64,000 bases of DNA from Syntrophobacter sp963666995 (GTDB lineage Bacteria > Desulfobacterota > Syntrophobacteria > Syntrophobacterales > Syntrophobacteraceae). The notes below the pieces were generated by a model. The model was not told where the DNA came from. It saw only the letters and a list, made by a program, of their open reading frames with translations, and did no database searches. Position numbers and translations under genes: made by a program. How positions within the stretch are numbered: position 1 is the stretch's first letter; every line of letters starts with the position of its first letter. The stretch spans positions 434,001 to 498,000 of the forward strand of contig OY762941.1 of assembly GCA_963666995.1 (NCBI GenBank), given 5' to 3'. Below, in pieces: positions 16,728 to 27,365 of the stretch.

Positions 16728-18233
16728 ATGCTGTTCAACGCAGAAACCTGTTACACGGCGCTGCAGGCGCGGGATTCGCGATTCGACGGGCGTTTCTTTG
16801 TGGGAGTCGCTTCAACCGGTGTCTATTGCCGCCCCGTTTGCAGGGCCGGAACGCCTAAGGCGGAAAACTGTTCCTTCTATGCAAGCGCCGCGGCGGCGGA
16901 AGCGGCAGGCTTTCGGCCGTGTTTGCGGTGCCGGCCCGAACTGGCTCCGGGACTTGCCCCGGTGGACGCCAAGGCGCGGTTGGCAAGGCTTGCGGCCCAA
17001 CGGATGGCTGCGGACGGGTTGTTCGGCCGGACCATCGCGGGCCTCGCGGATTCGCTCGGAGTGAGCGACCGGCATTTGCGGCGCGTCTTTGCGGACGAAT
17101 ACGGGGTGTCGCCCGTCGCCTGGCTGCAGACTCATCGCCTGCTGACCGCCAAACAGTTGCTCACGGAAACGACGCTGCCCGTCATTGAAGTCGCCATGGA
17201 CGCCGGATTCGGCAGCGTCAGGCGCATGAACGCCCTCTTCCGCGAACATTACCGGTGCAGCCCCGCCGATTTTCGAAAGACGGCCGGAACCGCTCACCGT
17301 TCGGTGGAACCCGTCACCCTGCTGCTCGGGTATCGGCCGCCCCTTGCCTGGGAAACTCTCTTGAATTTTCTGGGGGACCGGGCGATTCCGGGTGTCGAAC
17401 AGGTGGATTCTTTGCAGTATCGGCGCACGGTATCCATCGTTCAAAACGGGGAAAGGCTCCAGGGGTGGATATCCGTGTCCGATCGCCCCGAGCGGAATGC
17501 GCTGGCGGTAACCCTTTCTTCATCCCTCTTCCCGGTTCTCAACCAGGTGCTGGCGCGCGTGCGGTTTCTGTTCGACCTGAATTGCACTCCGCAGGAAATC
17601 GAAGAGAAGCTTGGCGACATGCGCATCGGCGAGGACCTCATATTCGAGCCCGGACTGCGCTTGCCCGGTTCCTTCGATCCGTTTGAAATGACCGTGCGGG
17701 CCATTCTGGGGCAACGGATCACGGTGCGGGCCGCCCGGACCCTTGCCATGCGGCTTGCGGCGCGGTTGGGGGAACCCGTCCAGACCCCGTTCAAGGAATT
17801 GACGGTTGCTTTTCCCGGCGTGGAACGGATATGCGATCCGGCACAGCCGGTGGAAGAGCATTTGGGGCCGCTGGGGATCACCCGGGTGCAGGCCCGCTCC
17901 ATACGGGCGCTGGCCGAGGCGCTGAAGCAGGGAAGGATCCGGCTGGGGCCGGGTGCGGATCCGGAACGGGAAATGGAGAACCTCGCCGCCCTGCCGGGAT
18001 TCGGCCCCTGGACCGTGCAGGTCCTGGCGATGCGGGCCCTGGGTTGGCCGGACGCCTTCCCGCACACGGATTACGGCGTGAAAAAGGCGCTGGGGAATCC
18101 GCCCGCCAAAGATATGCCGGCGCTGGCCCAGGGGTGGTCCCCGTGGCGTTCCTACGCCGTCCTGTGCCTCTGGAATCACCTGAGTCGAAACAACGGGCCC
18201 GTTCATGCCGAATCGGCACCGGCCCGATTCTGA
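16728..18233 (+). CDS. Ada-AlkA fusion: methylphosphotriester sensor, AraC HTH and 3-methyladenine glycosylase
   Basis: The 501-residue protein joins two repair activities. Residues 1-75 form the Ada zinc domain, with Cys34, Cys38, Cys65 and Cys68 in the spacing of Ada; Cys34 matches the methyl-accepting cysteine. An AraC-type helix-turn-helix pair follows (about 90-185). From about residue 195 the sequence is AlkA-like: an N-terminal beta domain, then a helix-hairpin-helix glycosylase with LPGFGPWTVQVLAMRALG and the catalytic aspartate in HTDYGV. It should sense DNA methylation, activate repair genes and excise alkylated purines. ATG 16728 is preceded by AAAGGGG. ogt follows after a repeat element. 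Confidence 0.93.
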   Translation: MLFNAETCYTALQARDSRFDGRFFVGVASTGVYCRPVCRAGTPKAENCSFYASAAAAEAAGFRPCLRCRPELAPGLAPVDAKARLARLAAQRMAADGLFGRTIAGLADSLGVSDRHLRRVFADEYGVSPVAWLQTHRLLTAKQLLTETTLPVIEVAMDAGFGSVRRMNALFREHYRCSPADFRKTAGTAHRSVEPVTLLLGYRPPLAWETLLNFLGDRAIPGVEQVDSLQYRRTVSIVQNGERLQGWISVSDRPERNALAVTLSSSLFPVLNQVLARVRFLFDLNCTPQEIEEKLGDMRIGEDLIFEPGLRLPGSFDPFEMTVRAILGQRITVRAARTLAMRLAARLGEPVQTPFKELTVAFPGVERICDPAQPVEEHLGPLGITRVQARSIRALAEALKQGRIRLGPGADPEREMENLAALPGFGPWTVQVLAMRALGWPDAFPHTDYGVKKALGNPPAKDMPALAQGWSPWRSYAVLCLWNHLSRNNGPVHAESAPARF

Positions 18234-18269
18234 ACGGCACATTCACAACTTTTCGTGCAGGATGGATTT

Positions 18270-18423
18270 ACACTGAGTTGCGTTTAAGATGCCGTCAAAG
18301 AATGAAAAGCGTGGGGAGCCTTGCCCCCCACACCCCCACGCCGCTTCGCGGCTCAGTTTGGCGCGGGGGAATCATTTCCCCGCTCTCCTTGGGTTTATCT
18401 TAACTTGAACGCAAACTGGTATC
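18270..18423. repeat. MITE-like element with imperfect terminal inverted repeats
   Basis: The left end reads CACTGAGTTGCGTTTAAGAT, and the right end, reverse complemented, reads TACCAGTTTGCGTTCAAG then TTAAGAT. Inside are a C-rich run and a GC-rich palindromic stretch. The right half recurs in opposite orientation at 11929-11984. The element has about 154 bases and no coding capacity, as expected for a non-autonomous repeat. It separates the ada-alkA fusion from ogt. Confidence 0.55.
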
Positions 18424-18456
18424 AGCCGGTCTGCACGGTTTGAGGAGCGAGAGGCA

Positions 18457-18975
18457 ATGAAAAGCAAATGCAGTATCCGGACGCCGCTGGGGGAAATGAT
18501 TGCCCTGGCGGAAGGCGAATCCCTGTGCGGCCTGTGGTTTGCCGGGCAGAAATACGCTCCGGGAAATACCCCGGATTGGCTCCCGGAACCCGATCATCCC
18601 GTATTTAAAGCGCTGCGCGGGCAGCTCGATGCCTATTTTGCGGGGAAGCTCCGTGTGTTCGACCTGCCGGTTGCTCCCCGGGGAACGCCGTTTCAAATGG
18701 CGGTCTGGGCGTTGCTGCGCGCCATACCGGCGGGAACGACCACCACCTACGGGGCTCTGGCCGGGCAAATGGCCGAGCGCGGCAACGGACGCGTTCCTTC
18801 CGCCCGGGCGATCGGCGGGGCCGTGGGACACAATCCGATTGCCGTCATCATCCCATGCCATCGCGTGGTCGGGGCGAACGGGTCCCTCACCGGCTATGCC
18901 GCCGGCCTCGACCGCAAAGCCGCCCTGCTGGCCCTCGAAAAGGGCGAAAACCTGCCGTCGCCGGGGTCTTGCTGA
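18457..18975 (+). CDS. ogt: Methylated-DNA--protein-cysteine methyltransferase
   Basis: This suicide repair protein moves the methyl group of O6-methylguanine to its own cysteine. The 172-residue sequence has the MGMT active-site motif IIPCHRVV with Cys134, preceded by the helix-turn-helix segment TTTYGALAGQMAERG and the AIGGAVGHNPIAVI stretch. The N-terminal part is the short ribonuclease-H-like domain. Together with the upstream Ada-AlkA fusion it covers all three classical alkylation-repair activities (phosphotriester, O6 and N3 damage). The gene starts with GAGAGGCA before the ATG. Confidence 0.95.
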   Translation: MKSKCSIRTPLGEMIALAEGESLCGLWFAGQKYAPGNTPDWLPEPDHPVFKALRGQLDAYFAGKLRVFDLPVAPRGTPFQMAVWALLRAIPAGTTTTYGALAGQMAERGNGRVPSARAIGGAVGHNPIAVIIPCHRVVGANGSLTGYAAGLDRKAALLALEKGENLPSPGSC

Positions 18976-19060
18976 AAAGACAAAAGGCGGCACAGCCTCG
19001 CGTTGAGGCTGGATCGAATCATTTCCCTCAGGCACGGGGCGCAATATGCCGAGTTCTAAA

Positions 19061-19087
19061 ATTGACAGCAGGCGCAAGTGATAATAC
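19061..19087 (+). promoter_or_regulatory. Duplicated promoter-like block, copy 1
   Basis: ATTGACAGCAGGCGCAA followed by GATAAT-like sequence begins 103 bases before the start codon. A very similar block begins 106 bases before the gene at 20257. TTGACA and the TATAAT-like box are only 12 bases apart, so if this is a promoter it is atypical or part of a protein-binding site. Conservation between the copies supports a regulatory role. Confidence 0.45.
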
Positions 19088-19163
19088 CTTTGCCGCAGAT
19101 ATGTGAACTCGATCTGCCGCGAATTTTCCGCACAGTCCCGAATCGGGGGGGAGAAGAATCGAA

Positions 19164-19925
19164 ATGAGAGGCTTTGGAGCACGCACCGGAGCGGCCTGTC
19201 TTGTTGTCGTCGCATGCCTTTGCTTTTCCTTCGCTTTCGCGCACGCGGCGGAAGGAACGAACCGGGGCGCGACAATCGAGCTTAACTCCGACACGGTCGA
19301 TGTCGACTCAAACCTTGTTGCCGCTGCATCCAAGGTCAAATGGGCAGGCGTCCGCTCGTCGCCTTACGGCATCGACCCCTTCCCCACCCGGTCCGGATGG
19401 GTGAAAGCCATGGACACCATGGCCGGCTACTTCTCGGGTTCCACACCCACCGCCGTGTGGCTCGTGGGCGAGATCAAATTTGACGGCAGGAACAGCGGCA
19501 TGGACGTGGAGTGGTACAGAAGCGAATGCGATGGGTGCGAGAATGCGAAAGTGTCCGATTCCACCGCGAAAGCCTGGGAAAAGAAGGTCAAGTCGTTGAA
19601 TAAGAACTATCGCCTGTTCCTCAAACACTACGACAAGTCGTACCTGCCGCCCGACTATCGCGGGAAGATCATCTTCATCGACGATAGCCTGGGGTTCGAA
19701 AACGAAGCGGATCTCCTGGCGGAGTTCAAGGACTTCGCCGACTTCTTCTATCCGAACGATGTGATGTTCCAGATTGGGTATAAGGAAGACAAGGTCTGGT
19801 GGAAGAAGCTCGCCAGGCCGATCCCGAAAACGCTGGGCAAGGATTTGGCGGCTCAGACGAGCCAAAAGAACTGCGGCATCATCTGGGTTGACTTCACCCT
19901 GCGAGACGTCCTGCCCACCAAATAG
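19164..19925 (+). CDS. Secreted protein of unknown function
   Basis: The 253-residue product has a signal peptide of about 29 residues ending near FAHAAEG. The mature part has no domain I recognise. It is rich in aromatic and charged residues and contains a possible disulfide pair in SECDGCENAK. The segment PPDYRGKIIFIDDSLGFENE and the C-terminus IIWVDFTLRDVLPTK look globular. GAATCGAA and a GGGGGGAG box precede the ATG. Its promoter, untranslated leader and signal peptide are paralogous to those of the next gene, although the mature proteins differ. Export to the periplasm or outside is the only functional inference. Confidence 0.75.
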   Translation: MRGFGARTGAACLVVVACLCFSFAFAHAAEGTNRGATIELNSDTVDVDSNLVAAASKVKWAGVRSSPYGIDPFPTRSGWVKAMDTMAGYFSGSTPTAVWLVGEIKFDGRNSGMDVEWYRSECDGCENAKVSDSTAKAWEKKVKSLNKNYRLFLKHYDKSYLPPDYRGKIIFIDDSLGFENEADLLAEFKDFADFFYPNDVMFQIGYKEDKVWWKKLARPIPKTLGKDLAAQTSQKNCGIIWVDFTLRDVLPTK

Positions 19926-20256
19926 AGCCTCGATCTGCTGGGCGCGCCCGAACGCCGGTGGAACTCTCATCTCACCGCCTCTGCCTCGACCGCCCTCGTT
20001 CCAGGCTCACTGCCGCCGGGACATGGCGAACCTGGAACGGGAATGTCGGCCGGTTTTGGACGAACGACCCGCCGCCTCCTGTAAAAAAGTACGTATACTA
20101 TGGATTCTATCATCTTCCGCAGACTCAAGACCCTCGAACCATGCTATTAGATTGACAGCAGTCGCAATGCATAATTACTTTGTCGGCAGCATGTAAACGC
20201 GATTTACCACCAACCATTTACACAGCCCCGAAAAGGGAGGGGAAAGGAGAATCGAA
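19926..20256 (+). other. Intergenic region containing promoter-like block, copy 2
   Basis: From 20151 to the start codon at 20257 this gap repeats the upstream region of the gene at 19164: ATTGACAGCAGTCGCAA, then CATAAT, then a purine-rich GGGAGGGGAAAGGAGAATC leader. The first 220 bases (19926-20150) show no gene. This is a segmental duplication of promoter plus leader. Confidence 0.6.
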
Positions 20257-20706
20257 ATGAGACGCTTTGGAGTACGTACCGGAATGGTTTTTCTTGTTGT
20301 CGTCGCATGCCTGTGCTTCACCTTTGCGGTCAGTTACGCACAAGACAAGAAACCGGATGCGACGGTCGAGCTGACCGCCGAATCGGTAGCGGCCGGCATC
20401 GGCCTGAGCTGGGGCAGCGGCGCTTTGAATTACAACGGCAAGCTGCATCCCATTAGTATTTCAGGATTGAGTGTCGGTGCGGTCGGAATCACTTCCGCTT
20501 CCTCGAGCGGGAAAGTCTATAATTTGAAGAAGCTGGAGGACTTTCCCGGCCACTACGTGAGTTTCGGAGCGGGTGCGACGGTTGGTGGAGGCGGGGCGGC
20601 GGTGGCAATGAAGAATCAGAATGGAGTCGTCATCGAACTGGTCACCACTACTCAGGGCGTTGACATCCAATTCGCCACCGGTGGTGTGGACATTAAGCTC
20701 AAATAG
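20257..20706 (+). CDS. Small secreted protein, possibly glycine-rich lipid-binding type
   Basis: The 149-residue precursor has a signal peptide ending around FAVSYAQDK. The mature part alternates small residues: GLSWGSGALNYNGK, SFGAGATVGGGGAAVAMK and a TTTQGVDIQFATGGVDIKL end. This beta-rich, glycine-rich look resembles exported DUF1134/EipA- or SYLF-like proteins, but no motif settles it. The first 28 residues and the upstream 106 bases are near copies of those of the preceding gene. A hairpin terminator follows. Function unknown. Confidence 0.72.
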   Translation: MRRFGVRTGMVFLVVVACLCFTFAVSYAQDKKPDATVELTAESVAAGIGLSWGSGALNYNGKLHPISISGLSVGAVGITSASSSGKVYNLKKLEDFPGHYVSFGAGATVGGGGAAVAMKNQNGVVIELVTTTQGVDIQFATGGVDIKLK

Positions 20707-20754
20707 ATCCATCCCGTTTGCGCTCAATCGACACTCCTGCCGTAGATACGACGA

Positions 20755-20800
20755 GGAGCGGACGGCGGAACCACCCTTCCGCCATTCGCTCCTTATTTGT
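20755..20800. terminator. Two-part hairpin terminator between convergent genes
   Basis: GGAGCG (20755-20760) pairs with CGCTCC (20787-20792). Inside it GGCGGAA pairs with TTCCGCC around CCACCC. TTATTTGTTTG follows on the plus strand. It lies just after the small secreted-protein gene and before the convergent histidine kinase, so it may stop transcripts from either side. Confidence 0.7.
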
Positions 20801-20873
20801 TTGTTCCGCTTGCTGCGGGGTTTACGCACTCCGCCGACGGGATCCCGCCGGCATGAGACGCACACTCCCCGTC

Positions 20874-23093
20874 CTAGTTCTGCAAATGCCGGGAGATATA
20901 AACGTGGAAAACGGTCCCGCACTTCGCGCCCGGTTCAACCCAGACCTTTCCCCGATGCTTCTCCGCGATCTCTTTTACGATCGCGAGCCCGAGGCCCGTC
21001 CCCTCGATCCCCCTCGACGTCTCATCCCTCTGAAAAACCCCGAAGATCTTTTCGCTGTCCTGGACTTTGATTCCCACGCCGTCGTCGGTCACTGAAAAAA
21101 CATGAAAGTCCGCGGTCTGCCGATAGCCGATCCGGATCTCGCTCAGCTTCTTTCCCCCATACTTCAGAGCGTTGTCCACCAGGTTTCTCAGGATTCTGAC
21201 GAATGAGAGCCTGTCCGCTTTTATCTCCGGGATGTATTCAGGCTCGGACCATTTTATCCGGCGGAAACTGAGCAGCGCCCCGAATTCGGCCCTGACGGTC
21301 CCGATCGCTTCCGCAGGTTTGAACGTTTCGAAATGCAGCGGCACTTCTTTGGTGCGGATGTATACGTTGATCTCCTCCACAAGAGCCATGGCCTGTTCGG
21401 TCGCCTTCAATATCTGATCGCAATAGTTCCTGCCCGTTTCATCCAGGTTTTCCCGGTAGCGCCTGGAAAGAAGGCGGGTCAACCCGTGAATCCCGATGAT
21501 CGGACTCTTGAGATCGTGAGACACGGAGTAGGCGAAGAGTTTTATCTTCTCGGCGTTCAGCCTGAGGGCTTGTTCCATTTTTTTGCGATCGGTAATGTCC
21601 CTGATGGATTCGATGGCGCCGATCAGGCTGCCGCTCTGGTCGAAAAGAGGCGAAGCCTTGATCCACAGGTATGCCCCCTTCCCCCGATACGTCATCGGCA
21701 CAAACGCCTCCGCATAGAACGTGTTTCCCTTCTTGACGATGAAATCATACTGATGCTTGAATTCGACACCGTGATTGAACACCAGGTCGACAACCAGAGC
21801 GCGTGCCTCGCCGTAAAACGGGACCGCATAGGCAAAGTCGCTCCTGCCGATGATTTCTTCCTTCGCCACACCCGTCATCTCCTCGATGGCACGGTTCCAG
21901 GCGATCACCTTTCTGTCTCTGTCGATAACAAAGGTCGCATCGGGCAGAAAATCGATGATGTCCGTCAGGTTTTGCTGTATCGCGTGAGAACGGGCTTCCG
22001 CCAGCTTGTGCTCTGTAATGTCCCTGATTGATTCAATCGCACCGATGATATTTCCGTTCCTGTCAAAAAGAGGAGACGCCGTCACCCACAGGTATGCACC
22101 CTTTCCTGCGTACATGTTGGGCGCATAGGCCTCGGCAAAAAGGGTGTCCCCTTTCCTTTCGATCTTGCCGTACCGGCCGGCGTCTTCAGGGTCCCCTCCG
22201 AACACGAGATCGAGCAGAATGGCCCGTGAATCCCCGTAGAAGGGAAATGCATTGGAATGGCAGCATCTGTCGACAATGTCCTCTTTGGCCACTCCCGTCA
22301 TTTCTTCGATGGCCCGGTTCCAGGCGATTACCCTCCTTCGGCGGTCCACGACAAACGTGGCGTCCGGAAGAAAGTCAATGATGCCCAGGAGCTGCTGGTA
22401 GGCGTTCTGAAGGGCTTCTTCGGCAAGCTTGCGCATGCTGATGTTGCGCCCGACCCCTTCGATCGCCACAAGCCTCCCGGATTTATCGTAAATGGGAACG
22501 GTATGTTCTTCGGTCCAGACGACGGTGCCGTCTTTGCGTATCCACCGCACGGCGGGGAGAACGGCAGGAGAGGCGGAGGTCCCGGACCCGCCCGGGCACA
22601 ATATGGATTCAAGCAGGGGCCGGTCCTCAGGATGCACCAGTTTGAAGCCAAGATCCGGATCCGCGTAATAATCTTCCGGGCTGAAATCGGTCAGGAACTT
22701 CACTGCCGGACTGATGTAAGTGAAACGACGGGCGGGGAAGAGTTCATACCTGTAGATGACATCCGGGGCTTTCTCGGCCAGGCGTCGGAACCGCTCCTCG
22801 CCGGCCCGCAAGGCATCCTCGGCTTTTTTCCTTTCGTCGGTTTCCCTCCTGAGCAGGTTCAGCAGGGTTTGGCAATCCGTGGATTCCAGGTCCGTCTGCT
22901 CTTCAACCTCAACCTCGGGGCTGTCCGAACCCATTCTTCCAGGCCCGGCGGCAGCGGGTCGTTTTTCAGAAGACTGTGCGATCTTCTCCGATGACACCTG
23001 GTGCGCCGCCGTTTCCTCAAGTGCCGCGATCCTCAGCCGCAACTCGTCCACTTCACGGATGAGTTGCTCTCTGGTCTTGTCCTCATCTTTCAT
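20874..23093 (-). CDS. Multi-PAS sensor histidine kinase
   Basis: The protein has about 739 residues if translation begins at ATG 23093 (GGGA upstream); a TTG at 23120 would add nine residues. An N-terminal coiled coil (about 1-110) is followed by three PAS/PAC units. The first resembles PAS fold 3 (VIYRYELFPARRFTYISP). The second and third are close tandem copies, each with FLPDATFV and VIAWNRAIEEMTGVAKE. The kinase core has the H-box SHDLKSPI, an N-box LVDNALKYGG, and glycine boxes DDGVGIKV and GTGLGLAIV. No transmembrane segment is evident, so it is probably a cytoplasmic sensor. No response regulator is adjacent, so its partner is elsewhere. Confidence 0.93.
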   Translation of the reverse strand: MKDEDKTREQLIREVDELRLRIAALEETAAHQVSSEKIAQSSEKRPAAAGPGRMGSDSPEVEVEEQTDLESTDCQTLLNLLRRETDERKKAEDALRAGEERFRRLAEKAPDVIYRYELFPARRFTYISPAVKFLTDFSPEDYYADPDLGFKLVHPEDRPLLESILCPGGSGTSASPAVLPAVRWIRKDGTVVWTEEHTVPIYDKSGRLVAIEGVGRNISMRKLAEEALQNAYQQLLGIIDFLPDATFVVDRRRRVIAWNRAIEEMTGVAKEDIVDRCCHSNAFPFYGDSRAILLDLVFGGDPEDAGRYGKIERKGDTLFAEAYAPNMYAGKGAYLWVTASPLFDRNGNIIGAIESIRDITEHKLAEARSHAIQQNLTDIIDFLPDATFVIDRDRKVIAWNRAIEEMTGVAKEEIIGRSDFAYAVPFYGEARALVVDLVFNHGVEFKHQYDFIVKKGNTFYAEAFVPMTYRGKGAYLWIKASPLFDQSGSLIGAIESIRDITDRKKMEQALRLNAEKIKLFAYSVSHDLKSPIIGIHGLTRLLSRRYRENLDETGRNYCDQILKATEQAMALVEEINVYIRTKEVPLHFETFKPAEAIGTVRAEFGALLSFRRIKWSEPEYIPEIKADRLSFVRILRNLVDNALKYGGKKLSEIRIGYRQTADFHVFSVTDDGVGIKVQDSEKIFGVFQRDETSRGIEGTGLGLAIVKEIAEKHRGKVWVEPGAKCGTVFHVYISRHLQN

Positions 23094-23420
23094 CTGAGTG
23101 TCCCAAAAAGAGTGGCGCAACAGTCAGCCGGAAGCCGCACAGGCCGAGATGGAATGCTCGAACGTCGTTGTGTTAATCATAACAGAAGTTCAAGAGTGGT
23201 CAAAGCTGCAAGAACAAGGAACCATGAAATGCATTTAAGCACGATCGATCCCCGGCAAAAGGGGCCGAAGACGACAAACGACGCACCCGCGGTTTTTTGG
23301 ATGAAATCGAGCGGGGTCTTGCCGGTTCCTGCCGGGTAATGCCCGCCGCCGCGGAAGAGGCGGACCCGTCCGCGCGGCATTGCGGGTGTCCGGATGAATC
23401 GCGCGGGACCGCCCAAATGG

Positions 23421-23448
23421 AAAAGGGCGCGACAACCCGCGCCCTTTT
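23421..23448 (-). terminator. Rho-independent terminator of glnS
   Basis: AAAAGGGCGCG (23421-23431) pairs perfectly with CGCGCCCTTTT (23438-23448) around a six-base loop, giving A and T tracts on both sides. It lies 25 bases after the glnS stop codon on the minus strand and could act in both directions. Confidence 0.85.
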
Positions 23449-23472
23449 CATATAAGACTGGTCCACCCGGCA

Positions 23473-25173
<1,701 letters not shown>

Positions 25174-25518
25174 CTCTTGGGACTCCCTTTGTTTGTTCTC
25201 CGTACTCACCTTCTTTATCGCATCAACCATTTTCAGGTTTTATTACATCAAATTCACTCACTTTTGGTGAAGAATTTGTCGCAACCGGCGGATTTGCGCC
25301 AAAACTTAACATCTTGCCGTTCCAACCTGCCCGCACATAAATTCTTACCCGATAACGGCTGCTCGAAGTTGCATTATCATGAGTTCTTGCTATATTGGCG
25401 CCTTCAGAAAAGGCAATACTGAGAATGCGCCCCACAGGGACTGTTTATCCGGAAATTCACCGGCAGGCGGCTCCCGTGGTGTCGCATTGTGAATGCTCGA
25501 TCGGGAAAGGTTTCGATT

Positions 25519-26535
25519 GTGACGGTTCGACTCATCCGGCAGTGCGCAAAACTGTTCGTAATCTGCATGTTCCTTTGGGGTTGTGCGGGGAGGCCGGTTG
25601 ACCCGGGAGAAGCCGAGTTTATCGAAAGGCCGGACGAACCCGTCTGGCAGCAGACCCCTCCGCAGAAATCCCAAGCCAGGCAGCAGCAGGCTCCGGAAAC
25701 GCCTCAGATAATGCAGCAATCACCCGCGGACAGGCCTCAAGCCAGGCGGCAACCTCCGCCCGCAAAGGTTCAGCCCAAACAGTCGAATGTCGACAGGCGC
25801 TGGAGCATGCGCGTCATCACCGAAAAGGAAATCTCCAGGATGAACGAGAAGGACCCCGAGTTGACTCCGGTGGTCTGTTGGGAAATCCTTGCGCGGCTCA
25901 ACACAAAAGCCCGCTATTACATTCCCGATGACATCAAGAAAAAGGTCACCATGAAGGTCCCGAACAACTTCAGCGCCTATAAGAACTGGACCCCAATGCC
26001 GAAGTTTATTTCCGAAGTCTCCAACATTCCAAAATTTATCCTGATCGCGAAAGACCTTCCGTTTCTGGGGTGGTACCAGCAGGGAAAGCTCGTCGGTGAC
26101 ACTCAGATCGGCATCGGAAAGGGTTTCGGCTGGACGAAAGCAGGAGTCTACAAGGTCCTCGACAAGGATCCGGACCATATTTCAACCGTTTACACAAACG
26201 CCTACGGACAGCCCGCCCCGATGCCCAATGCCCTGAGGATATATGACAGGGTCTGGATACACACGGGCGACGTCATCGGAGGGTACTGTTCCCACGGATG
26301 TATCAATCTGCCTCTGGAGCCTTCGGAAGTGGTCTACAACTGGGCCGACAAGAATACTGTCGTGATGATTCTCGATTCCCTGAACGGCCTGCACAATGCT
26401 CTCGGCCAGTACTCCGGTTTCATCAGGGCCGCGAGTCCGGCCGAACCGAAAAAGACCGGCACCCAGGCGGGAAACGTTCCCCCGAAATCAAATATGCCGG
26501 GGATTTCAGATCCAAAAAAGATTTTTTCCGACTGA
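25519..26535 (+). CDS. L,D-transpeptidase (YkuD) lipoprotein
   Basis: GTG 25519 follows GGGAAAGG and gives a compact lipoprotein signal peptide with lipobox FLWGC (about residues 15-19). A Pro/Gln-rich linker of about 80 residues follows, then the YkuD catalytic domain. The active site is HTGDVIGGYCSHGCINLP, with the SHGC cysteine nucleophile. Such enzymes make 3-3 crosslinks in peptidoglycan or attach lipoproteins to it. A lipid anchor plus proline-rich spacer would let the domain reach the wall from a membrane. A second YkuD gene follows with the same orientation. Confidence 0.9.
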   Translation: MTVRLIRQCAKLFVICMFLWGCAGRPVDPGEAEFIERPDEPVWQQTPPQKSQARQQQAPETPQIMQQSPADRPQARRQPPPAKVQPKQSNVDRRWSMRVITEKEISRMNEKDPELTPVVCWEILARLNTKARYYIPDDIKKKVTMKVPNNFSAYKNWTPMPKFISEVSNIPKFILIAKDLPFLGWYQQGKLVGDTQIGIGKGFGWTKAGVYKVLDKDPDHISTVYTNAYGQPAPMPNALRIYDRVWIHTGDVIGGYCSHGCINLPLEPSEVVYNWADKNTVVMILDSLNGLHNALGQYSGFIRAASPAEPKKTGTQAGNVPPKSNMPGISDPKKIFSD

Positions 26536-26643
26536 AGATGATGCTTGCATTACTGTAAGGATAAGAATTATTATAGTGCTCTCCATTTGTGGAATTTACT
26601 GACTATTGTTATCAACAAAACCGATCATGAATGGGGAAGGAAA

Positions 26644-27327
26644 ATGAAGGGGCTAATAATAATGCGTAGAGTGAAATCAGTGTTTATTACGGTCTTTCTC
26701 GTCTTAATCACGTCACTTCTTGCATCTTGTTCTCTCATGCATCTCTTCCAGTCAGATGTGACGCCGCGGCCTCAAATGGCCAAGCTGGTGACGCCTCCCC
26801 AGGAACCTCCGGCGCCGGACTTGCCTTATTGCGAAGTCAATCTCGACTATCCGCTGTCGGCAGTCTGCAACCCGAAGCTCTATATCTACAAGAGCGATCG
26901 AAAGCTCCTGCTCATCAACAACGGCGTGCTGATCAGGGAATACCGCATTGCGCTGGGCCCCAGCCCCAACGGGGATAAGCTCATACGGGGCGACGGACGC
27001 ACTCCGGAGGGAGAGTTTTACATTTGCGCGAAGAACCCCACCAGCAGGTTCTATAAATCTCTCGGAATCAGCTATCCCGCTCCGAAGCATGCGGAAAAAG
27101 CGCTCGATTACGGGGCCATTTCCATGGAAGAGTTCCGTGAAATCCTGGCAGCCGCCGACAGGAAGAAGCTTCCACCCGGCAATACCGTACTTGGAGGGGA
27201 CATCTTCATTCATGGCGGCGGCGCTTACGAAGATTGGACGAAAGGCTGTATAGCGGTCCGCAACAGCGCGATGGATGAACTGTTTGAAATCGTCGCCATT
27301 GGAACGCCTGTTGAAGTGAAGCCCTGA
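26644..27327 (+). CDS. L,D-transpeptidase (YkuD), second lipoprotein
   Basis: ATG 26644 follows GGGGAAGGAAA and yields a 227-residue lipoprotein with lipobox LLASC; an internal ATG at 26662 is an alternative. The YkuD domain begins at LYIYKSDRKLLLINNG and has the substrate loop DGRTPEGEFYICAKN. The catalytic site is FIHGGG followed by DWTKGCIAV. It belongs to the Erf/YafK-like branch that differs from the upstream protein in its HGGG...KGC site, so the pair is not a simple recent duplication. Both act in the cell envelope. Confidence 0.9.
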   Translation: MKGLIIMRRVKSVFITVFLVLITSLLASCSLMHLFQSDVTPRPQMAKLVTPPQEPPAPDLPYCEVNLDYPLSAVCNPKLYIYKSDRKLLLINNGVLIREYRIALGPSPNGDKLIRGDGRTPEGEFYICAKNPTSRFYKSLGISYPAPKHAEKALDYGAISMEEFREILAAADRKKLPPGNTVLGGDIFIHGGGAYEDWTKGCIAVRNSAMDELFEIVAIGTPVEVKP

Positions 27328-27365
27328 CTCGAAGGCAATCCACCGGCTCCTCAGCGCCCGATCCC

